Below, in pieces: positions 48,828-57,060 of a stretch of DNA of 64,000 bases. Every line of letters starts with the position of its first letter. The stretch's first letter is position 1. The DNA lies in contig NZ_PVNH01000005.1 in the NCBI RefSeq assembly GCF_003001955.1, positions 124,001 to 188,000 of the forward strand, read 5' to 3'. The stretch comes from Prauserella shujinwangii. Lineage in GTDB: Bacteria > Actinomycetota > Actinomycetes > Mycobacteriales > Pseudonocardiaceae. The position numbers and the translations under genes are program-made. A model generated the notes under the pieces. It worked only from the letters and a program-made list of their open reading frames with translations, was not told where the DNA came from and searched no databases.

Positions 48828-50237
48828 TCAGGCGGTGGCGTGGGCGTGCAGGATGTGGGCGACCGCCTCGGTGACGCGCTCGGTCTGCTCGAGGTGCAGC
48901 CACTCGTCCGGCACGTGGGCATTGTTGCCGGGGCCGCGCGGGCCGGTGACGACGAACTGCGCATCGGGGTAGGCGCGGCCGAACAGCCCGAGGAACGGGA
49001 TCGTCCCACCGAGCCCGAGCGCCCGCCACGGTTTCCCGAACACGTGCTCGCTCACCTGGTCCAGTGTGGACTCCAGCCAGGGCGCCCTCGGGGTCGCGTT
49101 CCAGCCGTCCGCGGCCTCCGCCCTGCCGATCTCCACCTGGGCGCCGAACGGCACGTCCGTGGTGAGCGCCTTCTCGATGGCCCGCAGCGCGGCGCCGGAA
49201 TCGGCGGTCGGGGGCAGCCGGAAGCTCAGCTTCAGGCTCGTGAACGGCCGCAGCACGTTGCCCGCGTCGAGCAACGGGGGCAGCCCCGCCGCGCCGGTCA
49301 CCGACAGCGTGGTGCGCCAGGTGTTGTTGAGCACCAGCTCGACGGGATCGTCGGAGACCATCCGCACGCCCTCGGCGAGCGGCAGGCTCGGCGAGTGGAA
49401 CCCCTCCGCGACGGCGAGCCGCACCTCGGCCAGCCGGTCGGCCGGCACCTCGACGTTGCACTCGGCCAGCTTGATCTCGCCGGTCCTCGGGTCCTCAATG
49501 CGGTCGAGCAGTTCCCGGAGCACGCGGAACGAGCTGGGCACGATCCCGCTGCCGTGCCCGGAGTGCACGCCGGAGGTCAGCACGCGGACGGTGACGTCGA
49601 GGAACGCGATGCCGCGCAGCGAGGTGGCCAGCCACAGCCGCTCGTAGTCGGCACCCGCCGTGTCGAGGCAGACGACGAGGCCGACGTGGCCGAGCCGGCC
49701 GGCGAGGTGGTCGAGGTAGGCCGCCAGGTCGGGGCTGCCGGACTCCTCACCGGTCTCCAGCAGCACCACCGTCCGCGCGTGCCTGCCCCCCGCCGCGTGC
49801 AGCGCCTCCAGCGCGGCGGCCGCCGCGTACGCCGCGTAGCCGTCGTCGCCCGCGCCGCGGCCGTACAGCTTGCCGTCCTTGACCACCGGCTGCCACGGAC
49901 CGAGGCCGGGGGACCACTCACCCGCCGCGGGCTGCTTGTCGAGGTGCCCGTAGACGACCGCGGTCGCGGGGTTGGTCGCGTCCCGGGCCGGCACGTCGAG
50001 CAGCAGCACGGGGGTTCGGCCGGGCAGCTCGACGACCTCGACGGTGGCCCCCTCGATCGGCCGCCGCGCGAGCCAGGCACGCACGTGCTCGACGGCGGCG
50101 CGGAGATGCCCGGTGCGTTCCCACGCGGAGTCGAACGCGGGCGAGAGCGCCGGGATCTCGACGAACCCCGACAGGCTCTCCAGCGCCGGGCGGGCCCACA
50201 GGTCCCGGACGGTCTCCCTCACCACTCGTTCATCCAT
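48828..50237 (-). CDS. M20 family dipeptidase, paralogue 2
   Basis: 469 residues, clearly homologous to the product of 40421-41848 throughout. Zinc-site motifs: YGHLDKQPA near 113, GRGAGDDGYAAYA near 145, LETGEESGSPD near 178, CLDTAGADYERLW near 210 and HVPDEWLHLEQ near the end. In the lid domain it has TSGVHSGHGSGIVPSS, retaining the HSG motif. Converges with livK. Two paralogues around one importer suggest a duplication with retained function in the same pathway. Confidence 0.9.
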   Translation of the reverse strand: MDERVVRETVRDLWARPALESLSGFVEIPALSPAFDSAWERTGHLRAAVEHVRAWLARRPIEGATVEVVELPGRTPVLLLDVPARDATNPATAVVYGHLDKQPAAGEWSPGLGPWQPVVKDGKLYGRGAGDDGYAAYAAAAALEALHAAGGRHARTVVLLETGEESGSPDLAAYLDHLAGRLGHVGLVVCLDTAGADYERLWLATSLRGIAFLDVTVRVLTSGVHSGHGSGIVPSSFRVLRELLDRIEDPRTGEIKLAECNVEVPADRLAEVRLAVAEGFHSPSLPLAEGVRMVSDDPVELVLNNTWRTTLSVTGAAGLPPLLDAGNVLRPFTSLKLSFRLPPTADSGAALRAIEKALTTDVPFGAQVEIGRAEAADGWNATPRAPWLESTLDQVSEHVFGKPWRALGLGGTIPFLGLFGRAYPDAQFVVTGPRGPGNNAHVPDEWLHLEQTERVTEAVAHILHAHATA

Positions 50238-50601
50238 GCCCCCGATCGTGGCACGGAGGCGATGTGTCGCAGGTCACAGGAGCGTGGTGGTCGTGCGTGC
50301 GAAGCGTGGCTAGAACCACGGTCGCCACTCACGAGCGCTGGTCGGGGCGGCTCGTACCACCGACCTTCGGCGGACCCACGATCGGTAATCCAAGCGTTTC
50401 CGCAGCTCAACTGCCAGTTCCGGGCAACAAATCGGAATCAGGGGGTCACCAGCCCCGGGCTGTTCGTGCCAGGATGTTCGGCGTGAACCGTCACCGCCGA
50501 CGATCACCCGAGCGCAACGGATCCGATGCGCAGGTGGCCGCCGGCGCAGTCGCGGTGGCCGCCACAAGCGGCTGCGCGGCTCGACACCAAGGAGAAAGCG
50601 C
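50238..50601. other. Promoter region between M20 paralogue 2 and bkdA
   Basis: 364 bp without a convincing gene. At about 50283-50336 there is a worn type A palindrome: CGTGGCTAGAACCACG in the centre and CGCCACTCACGAGCGC on the right, with a mismatched left arm. The rest should hold the divergent promoters; AAGGAGA stands seven bases before the bkdA ATG. Confidence 0.6.
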
Positions 50602-51810
50602 ATGTCGTCCCCCGAACAGTGGACGCGCCCGGAGCCTGGCGCCGGACCGGCCGCAACAGCGGCGGAACCGACTCCAGAGCAGGTGATAGCGGGTTTGCGG
50701 GCAACTACAGAAGGTGGCGCTGAGCTCACTCAGCTGCTCAACCCGGAAGGCGAACGACTCGCCTCCGCCCATTTCGATCCGTACGTCTCCGACATCGACG
50801 CCGAGGCCCTGCGTGGCCTGTACCGCGACATGGTGCTGGTGCGCCGCGCCGACCGTGAAGGCAACGCGATGCAGCGGCAGGGCCAGCTCGGCATCTGGGT
50901 GCCGCTGCTCGGCCAGGAGGCCGCGCAGATCGGCTCCGGCCGGGCGCTGCGGCCGACCGACATGGCCTTTCCCAGCTACCGCGAGCACGGCGTGGCGTAC
51001 ACCCGCGGCGTCGACTTCAAGGAGCTGCTCGGCATCTTCCGCGGGACCGACCACAGCGGCTGGGACTTCCAGGCCCACGGCTTCCACCCGTACACGATCG
51101 TCATCGGCAACCAGGTCCTCAACGCCACCGGCTACGCGATGGGGCAGAAGTTCGAGGGCAAGGTGGGCGACGACGACGGTGAGGCCACCATCGTCTACTT
51201 CGGCGACGGCGCCACCAGCCAGGGCGATGTGCACGAGGGCTTCGTGTGGTCGGCCGTCTACGACGCGCCCGTCGTGTTCTTCTGCCAGAACAACCAGTGG
51301 GCGATCTCGGAGCCGACCGAGCGCCAGTCCCGCCTTCCGCTCTACCAGCGCGCCCGTGGCTACGGCTTCCCCGGCATCCGCGTGGACGGCAACGACGTCC
51401 TCGCCTGCCTCGCCGTGACGCGGTGGGCGCTCGACGAGTGCAGGCACGGCAACGGGCCGGTGCTCATCGAGGCGTTCACCTACCGCATGGACGCGCACAC
51501 GACCACCGACGACCCGACGCGCTACCGGCTGTCCGACGAGCTGGAAGTGTGGAAGCACAAGGACCCGATCGAGCGGGTGCGCGTCCATCTCGCCCGCACC
51601 GGCGGCGCCGACCAGGAGTTCTTCGACCAGGTGCAGGCCGACGCCGACGCCTTCGCCGCCGACCTGCGCGACTTCTGCTTCAACATGCCCGATCCGCCAC
51701 CCGAGCGGATCTTCGCCAACGTCTACGCGGAGCCCTCCCCGGTGCTGGAGGCGCAGCAGCGGGAGCACCTCGCCTACCTCGCCGGGTTCGCAGAGGGAGG
51801 TGAGCGGTGA
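50602..51810 (+). CDS. bkdA: Branched-chain 2-oxoacid dehydrogenase E1 alpha
   Basis: 402 residues. The N-terminal 45 residues are an Ala/Pro-rich extension. E1-alpha core: LYRDMVLVRRADREGNAMQR, FPSYREHGVAYTRGVDFKEL, and the thiamine-diphosphate motif GDGATSQGDVHEGF running to FCQNNQWAIS (about 200-233). The phosphorylation-loop region RMDAHTTTDDPTRYR near 295 is conserved. Decarboxylates 2-oxo acids from Val, Leu and Ile, feeding branched CoA primers for fatty acids or oxidation. It is the first gene of a tight E1a-E1b-E2 operon. A pyruvate or acetoin role is less likely. Confidence 0.9.
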   Translation: MSSPEQWTRPEPGAGPAATAAEPTPEQVIAGLRATTEGGAELTQLLNPEGERLASAHFDPYVSDIDAEALRGLYRDMVLVRRADREGNAMQRQGQLGIWVPLLGQEAAQIGSGRALRPTDMAFPSYREHGVAYTRGVDFKELLGIFRGTDHSGWDFQAHGFHPYTIVIGNQVLNATGYAMGQKFEGKVGDDDGEATIVYFGDGATSQGDVHEGFVWSAVYDAPVVFFCQNNQWAISEPTERQSRLPLYQRARGYGFPGIRVDGNDVLACLAVTRWALDECRHGNGPVLIEAFTYRMDAHTTTDDPTRYRLSDELEVWKHKDPIERVRVHLARTGGADQEFFDQVQADADAFAADLRDFCFNMPDPPPERIFANVYAEPSPVLEAQQREHLAYLAGFAEGGER

Positions 51811-52838
51811 TGGCCGCACCCGTCCGGTCCACGGCGGACCAGCCCACCAGCAGCGTGCAGAACCTGACCATCGGCAAGGCGCTCAACCTCGGCCTGCGCG
51901 CGGCCATGGAGGCCGACGACAAGGTGCTCGTCCTGGGCGAGGACGTGGGCAAGCTCGGCGGCGTCTTCCGGATCACCGACGGCCTGCAGAAGGACTTCGG
52001 CGAGCAGCGTGTGCTCGACACGCCGCTGGCCGAGTCCGGCATCATCGGCACGGCGGTGGGCCTCGCGGTGCGCGGCTTCCGCCCGGTGTGCGAGATCCAG
52101 TTCGAGGGGTTCATCTTCCCCGGCTTCGACCAGATCTCCAGCCAGCTCGCCAAGCTGCACTACCGGACGCAGGGCGGCATCAAGGTGCCGGTCGTGATCC
52201 GCGTGCCGTACGGCGGCGGGATCGGCGCGGTGGAGCACCACTCCGAGTCGCCGGAGTCGCTGTTCGCGCACATCGCCGGGCTCAAGGTGGTCTCGTGCGC
52301 CAACCCGGTCGACGCGTACTGGATGATCCAGCAGGCGATCCGGTGCGACGATCCGGTGCTCTTCTTCGAGCCGAAGCGGCTCTACCACTCGGGCGCGCTG
52401 AAGGCGCCCGTCGACACCGCGGCCGAGCCCGACCCGCTGTTCGCGTCGCGCACGGTACGGCAGGGCAGCACGGCCACGCTCGTCGCGTACGGCCCCTCGG
52501 TGAAGGTGTGCCTCGACGCCGCGACGGCCGCGGCCGAGGACGACCTCTCGCTGGAGGTCATCGACCTGCGCACGCTCTCGCCGCTCGACCTCGAGCCGGT
52601 GTTCGAGTCGGTGCGCCGCACCGGCAGGCTGATCACCGTCAGCGAGGCACCGTCCGAGTCGTCGATCACCTCGGAGATCGCGGCCAGGGTGCAGCAGGAG
52701 TGCTTCTACTCGCTGGAGTCTCCCGTCCTGCGGGTCACGGGGTTCGACACGCCGTACCCACCGTCGAAGCTGGAGGAGCACTACCTTCCCGACCTCGACC
52801 GGGTACTGCATGCCGTCGACCGTGCGCTGGCGTGGTGA
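51810..52838 (+). CDS. bkdB: Branched-chain 2-oxoacid dehydrogenase E1 beta
   Basis: 342 residues; ATG at 51810 overlaps the bkdA stop (TGATG), with GAGGGAGG upstream. Transketolase-pyrimidine domain: VLVLGEDVGKLGGVFRITDG near 35, TPLAESGIIGTAVGLAVRG with the conserved Glu, IQFEGFIFPGFDQISSQLAK, and RVPYGGGIGAVEHHSESPES near 130. The C-terminal domain has VIDLRTLSPLDLEPVFESV near 250. Forms the alpha2beta2 E1 with BkdA. Confidence 0.94.
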   Translation: MAAPVRSTADQPTSSVQNLTIGKALNLGLRAAMEADDKVLVLGEDVGKLGGVFRITDGLQKDFGEQRVLDTPLAESGIIGTAVGLAVRGFRPVCEIQFEGFIFPGFDQISSQLAKLHYRTQGGIKVPVVIRVPYGGGIGAVEHHSESPESLFAHIAGLKVVSCANPVDAYWMIQQAIRCDDPVLFFEPKRLYHSGALKAPVDTAAEPDPLFASRTVRQGSTATLVAYGPSVKVCLDAATAAAEDDLSLEVIDLRTLSPLDLEPVFESVRRTGRLITVSEAPSESSITSEIAARVQQECFYSLESPVLRVTGFDTPYPPSKLEEHYLPDLDRVLHAVDRALAW

Positions 52839-52853
52839 GGGAGAGCAAGAGAG

Positions 52854-54227
52854 ATGCCTGACTACAAGCAGTTCCCCCTCGCCGACACCGCCGAGGGGCT
52901 GACCGAGGCCGAGATCCTGAACTGGCGGGTGCAGCCGGGCGACCGGGTCGAGGTCAACCAGATCGTCGTGGAGGTCGAGACGGCGAAGGCCGCTGTCGAG
53001 CTGCCGATCCCGTGGGCCGGTGTGGTCACCGAGCTGCACGTGGAGCCGGGGCAGACGGTGGAGGTCGGCACGCCGATCCTCACCGTCGACACCGATCCGG
53101 ACGGCGCCGGGGCGCCGCCGCAGGGCAGCAACGGCTCGGCCCCCGCCAAGGAGGCACCGGCCGAGCAGCAGGCCGCCGAGGAGGAGATGAAGCCGCTGGT
53201 CGGCTACGGGTCCAAGACCGTGGTCGCCAAGCGCCGCCCGCGCAAGGTGGCCCAGGCCGCCGACACGGCCGCGGTGGAGACTCCGCGAACTGCCGTGAGT
53301 GACCCCTTACTGACGGAAAACGTCAGTAACGAGCCACTCACGACACCCGGGAAGGAGTACGTGCCGCTGGCGAAGCCACCGGTACGCAAACTCGCCAAGG
53401 ACCTCGGCGTCGATCTGCGCACGGTGACCGGCTCCGCCGAGGGCGGCGTCATCACCCGCGAGGACGTCGAGCGGGCGGCCGGCGGGGCGGCGGCCCCGGC
53501 ACCGGCGGCCGCCCCCGCCGAGCCGGGAGCCCGTGAGCGGCGCGTGCCGATCAAGGGCGTGCGCAAGGCGACCGCGCAGGCGATGGTGAACAGCGCGTTC
53601 ACCGCACCGCACGTCACCGAGTTCCTCACCATCGACGTGACGCCGATGATGGAGTTGCGGGAACGGCTCAAGCGCGACCGGGCGTTCGCCGGCGTCAAGC
53701 TCACCCCGCTGGCGTTCGCGGCGAAGGCGGTGTGCCTTGCCGTCCGGCGGACCCCCGACGTGAACGCGGTGTGGGACGACGAGGCGGGCGAGATCGTCTA
53801 CAAGGACTACGTGCACCTCGGGATCGCCGCGGCCACGCCGCGCGGGCTCGTCGTGCCGAAGGTCCGGGACGCCGACCGGATGTCGCTGGTGGAACTCGCC
53901 GCCGCGCTCGACGAGCTGACAGCCACCGCGCGGGAGGGCAAGACCCCACCCGCCGACATGCTGAACGGCACGTTCACGATCACCAACGTCGGCGTGTTCG
54001 GCGTCGACACCGGCACGCCGATCATCAACCCCGGGGAGTCGGCGATCCTGGCCGTCGGCGCGATCCGGGACATGCCGTGGGTCGTGGACGGCGAGCTCGC
54101 GGTGCGCAAGGTGATGCAGCTGTCGCTGAGCTTCGACCACCGCGTGGTCGACGGCCAGCAGGGTTCGGAGTTCCTGGCCGACGTCGGTGCCATCCTCGCC
54201 GACCCGGCCGTGGCCATCACGTACTAG
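52854..54227 (+). CDS. bkdC: Branched-chain 2-oxoacid dehydrogenase E2 (acyltransferase)
   Basis: 457 residues. One lipoyl domain (1-85) with lipoylation Lys K45 in VEVETAKAAVELP. A flexible linker (about 86-165) contains 21 residues encoded by an inserted palindrome (about 146-166). The E3-binding domain is VRKLAKDLGVDLRTVTGSAE (about 175-210). The catalytic CoA-acyltransferase domain ends with LSFDHRVVDGQQGSEFL, His429 and Asp433. No E3 gene is nearby, so the shared dihydrolipoyl dehydrogenase must come from elsewhere. Confidence 0.95.
   Translation: MPDYKQFPLADTAEGLTEAEILNWRVQPGDRVEVNQIVVEVETAKAAVELPIPWAGVVTELHVEPGQTVEVGTPILTVDTDPDGAGAPPQGSNGSAPAKEAPAEQQAAEEEMKPLVGYGSKTVVAKRRPRKVAQAADTAAVETPRTAVSDPLLTENVSNEPLTTPGKEYVPLAKPPVRKLAKDLGVDLRTVTGSAEGGVITREDVERAAGGAAAPAPAAAPAEPGARERRVPIKGVRKATAQAMVNSAFTAPHVTEFLTIDVTPMMELRERLKRDRAFAGVKLTPLAFAAKAVCLAVRRTPDVNAVWDDEAGEIVYKDYVHLGIAAATPRGLVVPKVRDADRMSLVELAAALDELTATAREGKTPPADMLNGTFTITNVGVFGVDTGTPIINPGESAILAVGAIRDMPWVVDGELAVRKVMQLSLSFDHRVVDGQQGSEFLADVGAILADPAVAITY
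53289..53351. repeat. In-frame palindromic element inside the bkdC linker
   Basis: Outer arms CGTGAGTG (53294-53301) and CACTCACG (53335-53342), inner arms TTACTGACG (53307-53315) and CGTCAGTAA (53321-53329). The right part, AACGAGCCACTCACGAC, matches the type B element at 63655-63671 except for one base. The 63 bases keep the frame and encode TAVSDPLLTENVSNEPLTTP. Confidence 0.88.
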
Positions 54228-54234
54228 CCGGCCT

Positions 54235-54282
54235 GGTCGTGAGTGAGGAACGTTGTTCTAACCACGTTTCTCACTCACGACC
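54235..54282. repeat. Dispersed palindrome, type A copy 3
   Basis: GGTCGTGAGTGAG (54235-54247) pairs exactly with 54270-54282. The centre, GAACGTTGTTCTAACCACGT, shares TTGTTCTAACCACGTTTCTC with the copy at 3817-3836. Lies 7 bp after the bkdC stop; probable terminator of the bkd operon. Confidence 0.88.
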
Positions 54283-54324
54283 GGTCCCGGGAGCAAATCG
54301 GGCACGTCACGCGTTGTTCTGGGT

Positions 54325-54786
54325 ATGGCTGTCGTGTTCCTGCTCTATGTGGCCGCCGAGGTGGCCGCCGTCTGGGCGGTCGCGTCCGTCATCGGGTTCC
54401 TCCCCACGCTGGGGGTCCTGCTGGCCGGCGCGTTCCTCGGCTCGTGGCTCGCCCGGCGCGAGGGCGGGAAGGCGGCGCGCGCCTTCGCGGCCACGGCCCG
54501 GGCGGGGCGGCCCGCCCACGCCGAGATCACCGACGGCATGCTGGTGGGCCTCGGCGGCCTGTTCATCCTGGTGCCCGGCTTCGTCAGCGACGTCGTCGGC
54601 CTGCTCCTGCTGCTGCCCCCGACCAGGGGACTCTTCCGCAAGGCGTGGCTGCGCCGGATCGAGCGGCGCGCGCCGAGCGCGTTCCACCAGTCGCACGGCC
54701 GCGTGATCGTGGTCGACAGCGAGGTGGTCGACCGGCGGCGCGGTGACGACGACCCGCCGTCGCGCCCGGTGATCGACTCCTGGTGA
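54325..54786 (+). CDS. fxsA: FxsA family membrane protein
   Basis: 153 residues with three or four membrane segments: VVFLLYVAAEVAAVWAVASV, PTLGVLLAGAFLGSWLAR and GLGGLFILVPGFVSDVVGLL with LLLPPTRGLFRK. The PGFVSDVVGLLLLLPPTR block is the family signature. The C-terminal tail is hydrophilic. E. coli FxsA relieves phage T7 exclusion by F when over-produced; its normal role is unknown. Confidence 0.93.
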   Translation: MAVVFLLYVAAEVAAVWAVASVIGFLPTLGVLLAGAFLGSWLARREGGKAARAFAATARAGRPAHAEITDGMLVGLGGLFILVPGFVSDVVGLLLLLPPTRGLFRKAWLRRIERRAPSAFHQSHGRVIVVDSEVVDRRRGDDDPPSRPVIDSW

Positions 54787-54798
54787 GCGGCCCGGCGG

Positions 54799-55425
54799 TC
54801 ACGCCTGGGGGATGTCGAAGTAGGTGCCGAACCGCACGGCCGGTGCGTACTCGCCCTTCACCTTGACCTTGCCGGTCAGGAACATCGTCGCGACGGCCGC
54901 GTTCCCGGTGGCCATCCGGATGAAGTCCTCCGCGGACAGCGTGATCGTGGTGTCCGGTGCGCGGCCGAGGTCCGGACCCGACACGCAGGCGCCGTCCTCG
55001 ATCACCGTCTGGTACCGGTCGAACCCGCCCTCGCCGTCACCGTCGGTGAATCGCCAGCTGACGACAAGGTCCACGTGCCTCGCCTTTTCCGGCAGGAAAT
55101 GTTCCGACATCCGCCGGAAAATCTCGTCGAGAAACACCGAGCGCAATTCCTGGTGTTCGGCGACAGCCCTGATCTGCTCCTTCGACGCGTTTTGGACGAT
55201 GCTGGCGAGCACTTCGGTGGAAAGGGAACTCAACTCCACTCCCGCGCCCGCGGTGCCCAGCATGTGCAGCGTTTCCAGAAGCCGGATGAACTGTCCGGCA
55301 TCGAGTGCCCGCACGTCGATCTCGCGCGCGAAGTCGTCGATGACGCCGCCGTTCGGCACACCGCTCTCCGGTCGCCGCGCCGACCGCGAAAAACGCAGTC
55401 GCCGCCACCAGCTCTCCGCGGACAC
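54799..55425 (-). CDS. SCP2-like sterol/lipid-binding domain protein
   Basis: 208 residues from GTG at 55425. An Arg-rich N-terminus, a helical region (about 30-105; LDAGQFIRLLETLHMLGTAG) and a C-terminal SCP2 fold (about 115-208): VDLVVSWRFTDGDGEGGFDR, TITLSAEDFIRMATGNAAVA and FLTGKVKVKGEYAPAVRFG. SCP2 domains bind acyl-CoAs or sterols. Divergent from the TetR gene, with an operator-like sequence 6 bp upstream of its start. Confidence 0.85.
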   Translation of the reverse strand: MSAESWWRRLRFSRSARRPESGVPNGGVIDDFAREIDVRALDAGQFIRLLETLHMLGTAGAGVELSSLSTEVLASIVQNASKEQIRAVAEHQELRSVFLDEIFRRMSEHFLPEKARHVDLVVSWRFTDGDGEGGFDRYQTVIEDGACVSGPDLGRAPDTTITLSAEDFIRMATGNAAVATMFLTGKVKVKGEYAPAVRFGTYFDIPQA

Positions 55426-55430
55426 GCCGT

Positions 55431-55450
55431 TAGGTTACTTGCGAGTAGGC
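55431..55450. promoter_or_regulatory. Candidate TetR operator in the SCP2/TetR divergent promoter
   Basis: Reverse strand GCCTACTCGCAAGTAACCTA agrees at 15 of 20 positions with bases 58447-58466 of the fabG4-fadA2 palindrome, including CCTACTCGC and AGTA. Suggests autoregulation by the TetR protein at 55523. Confidence 0.55.
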
Positions 55451-55522
55451 ACCCCGGCAAGCCGACCGAATTTAGGGTGGGAAGGAGCCGTTCGGTAGCG
55501 TTTCCCGCACAGGAGGTCAGGC

Positions 55523-56179
55523 GTGACGGAGGAAGCAAGACGCTCGCCCGAACGGGCTAAAAGGCTACCGAGGGCGGTCAGGGAGAAACAGATCCTGGAT
55601 GCCGCGGTGCAGGTGTTCTCGCGCCACGGCTATCACTCCGCGTCGATGGACGAGGTGTCGGAGGTCGCCGGCGTCTCGAAGCCGATGATCTACAGCTACC
55701 TCGGCGCGAAGGAGGACCTGTTCATCCACTGCATCCGGCGGGAGGCCAACCGGCTGCTCGCCGCGGTGGAGGCGGGGATCAAGCCGGATCTGGCCCCCGA
55801 CATGCAGCTGTGGCACGGCCTGCGGTCGTTCTACGCCTTCGTCGCCGAGTACCGCGAGTCCTGGACGGTGCTGCACCGGCAGGCGATGTCGGTCGGCGGG
55901 CCGTTCGCCGACGAGGTGAACGCCATGCGCGAGCGCGCGATCGAACTCGTCGCGGCGCTCGTCGTCTCGGCAGGTGCCCGGCGCGGCCTCGCCGAGCAGG
56001 CGGAGTCCTCCGGCGAGGGCATGGCCGCCGCGCTCGTGGGCGCGGCGGAATCCCTCGCCGACTGGTGGCTCGACCACTCCGACGTGCCCGACGGCGTGCT
56101 CGCGTCCTGGCTGATGAACCTGGTCTGGCTCGGCTTCAACGACCTCGTGGAAGGCGCGGTGTGGAAGCCGGCCGAATGA
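55523..56179 (+). CDS. TetR-family regulator of the htdX-fabG4-fadA2 locus
   Basis: 218 residues from GTG with AGGAGG seven bases upstream. DNA-binding domain: KQILDAAVQVFSRHGYHSAS, MDEVSEVAGVSKPMIYSYLG then AKEDLFIHCI (about 20-70). The helical ligand domain includes FYAFVAEYRESWTVLHRQAM and LADWWLDHSDVPDG. Regulators of this type sit by the same fatty-acid genes in mycobacteria; the ligand may be a long-chain acyl-CoA. Its stop is 4 bp from the htdX stop (convergent). Confidence 0.92.
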   Translation: MTEEARRSPERAKRLPRAVREKQILDAAVQVFSRHGYHSASMDEVSEVAGVSKPMIYSYLGAKEDLFIHCIRREANRLLAAVEAGIKPDLAPDMQLWHGLRSFYAFVAEYRESWTVLHRQAMSVGGPFADEVNAMRERAIELVAALVVSAGARRGLAEQAESSGEGMAAALVGAAESLADWWLDHSDVPDGVLASWLMNLVWLGFNDLVEGAVWKPAE

Positions 56180-56183
56180 CGCG

Positions 56184-57059
56184 CTAAGCGGCCGAGATGG
56201 TGCCCTCCAGGTGCGGCTTCGGCTTGCGCGCGTGCCACAGCTCGAACGCCCACCCGTCACCCTGGTCACCGTCCGGCTGCGCCCACGAGGTGAACGCCAC
56301 CTTCGCGGGCAGCAGCACCGGCAGCTTGAACCGCACGTCGACCGTGAACGCACCGGGCAGCCTGCCCTCGAACGCCGCGAGGCAACGGGCCTTGGTCCAC
56401 ATGCCGTGCGCGATCGCCGCCGGGAAGCCGAACGCCCGTGCCGTGAGCGGGTGCAGGTGGATCGGGTTGCGGTCGCCGGACACCTCGCCGTAGCGGCGCC
56501 CGATGTCGCCGGGGACCCGCCAGATCGCGTTCGGCGACGGCGGCGCCAGCGTCCGGGAACCACCCTTCGCCTCCCTGGAGTCCGCCGAGCCGCCACCGCG
56601 GCGCAGGTACGTGCTGACGTCGGTCCACACCGGCGCACCGTCGGTGGCCAGCTCGCTGACCACGTCGAACTGGCGGCCCTTCTCGTGCGGGCGCAGGTTC
56701 TCCGCGCGCACGCTCAGGGTGAACTCCTCGCCGACCCGCACCGGCCTGTGCTGCGTGATCCGGTTGGCCACGTGCACCATGCCCAGCAGCGGGAACGGGA
56801 ACGCGTCCTCGGTCATGAGCGCGACCTGCAGCGGGAAGGCCAGGATGTGCGGGTAGGTGGCCGGCAGCTCGTCGGCGAGGCGGAAGCCGCAGACCCGATC
56901 GTACGCGGCGAGATGGGCGGGATCGACCGTGACCCCGGAACGCACGTACCGCAGGTCCGGCAGGGTGTCGCCGCCGGAACCGCCGCGCAGGCCGCCCAGC
57001 GCCGCCCTCGGGTAGAGCTTCGCCAGGCTCGGTGTCGCCTCGAGTTCCCTGACCGTCAT
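56184..57059 (-). CDS. htdX: 3-hydroxyacyl dehydratase, HtdX-like MaoC protein
   Basis: 291 residues, double hotdog. The N-terminal half has LPATYPHILAFPLQVALMTE and RPVRVGEEFTLSVRAENLRP. The C-terminal half carries the hydratase-2 motif DIGRRYGEVSGDRNPIHLHP then ARAFGFPAAIAHGMW (about 180-215) with catalytic Asp and His. Hydrates or dehydrates R-3-hydroxyacyl thioesters. Start ATG is one base after the fabG4 stop, so the two are coupled, as in M. tuberculosis fabG4-htdX. Confidence 0.92.
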   Translation of the reverse strand: MTVRELEATPSLAKLYPRAALGGLRGGSGGDTLPDLRYVRSGVTVDPAHLAAYDRVCGFRLADELPATYPHILAFPLQVALMTEDAFPFPLLGMVHVANRITQHRPVRVGEEFTLSVRAENLRPHEKGRQFDVVSELATDGAPVWTDVSTYLRRGGGSADSREAKGGSRTLAPPSPNAIWRVPGDIGRRYGEVSGDRNPIHLHPLTARAFGFPAAIAHGMWTKARCLAAFEGRLPGAFTVDVRFKLPVLLPAKVAFTSWAQPDGDQGDGWAFELWHARKPKPHLEGTISAA

Positions 57060-57060
57060 G

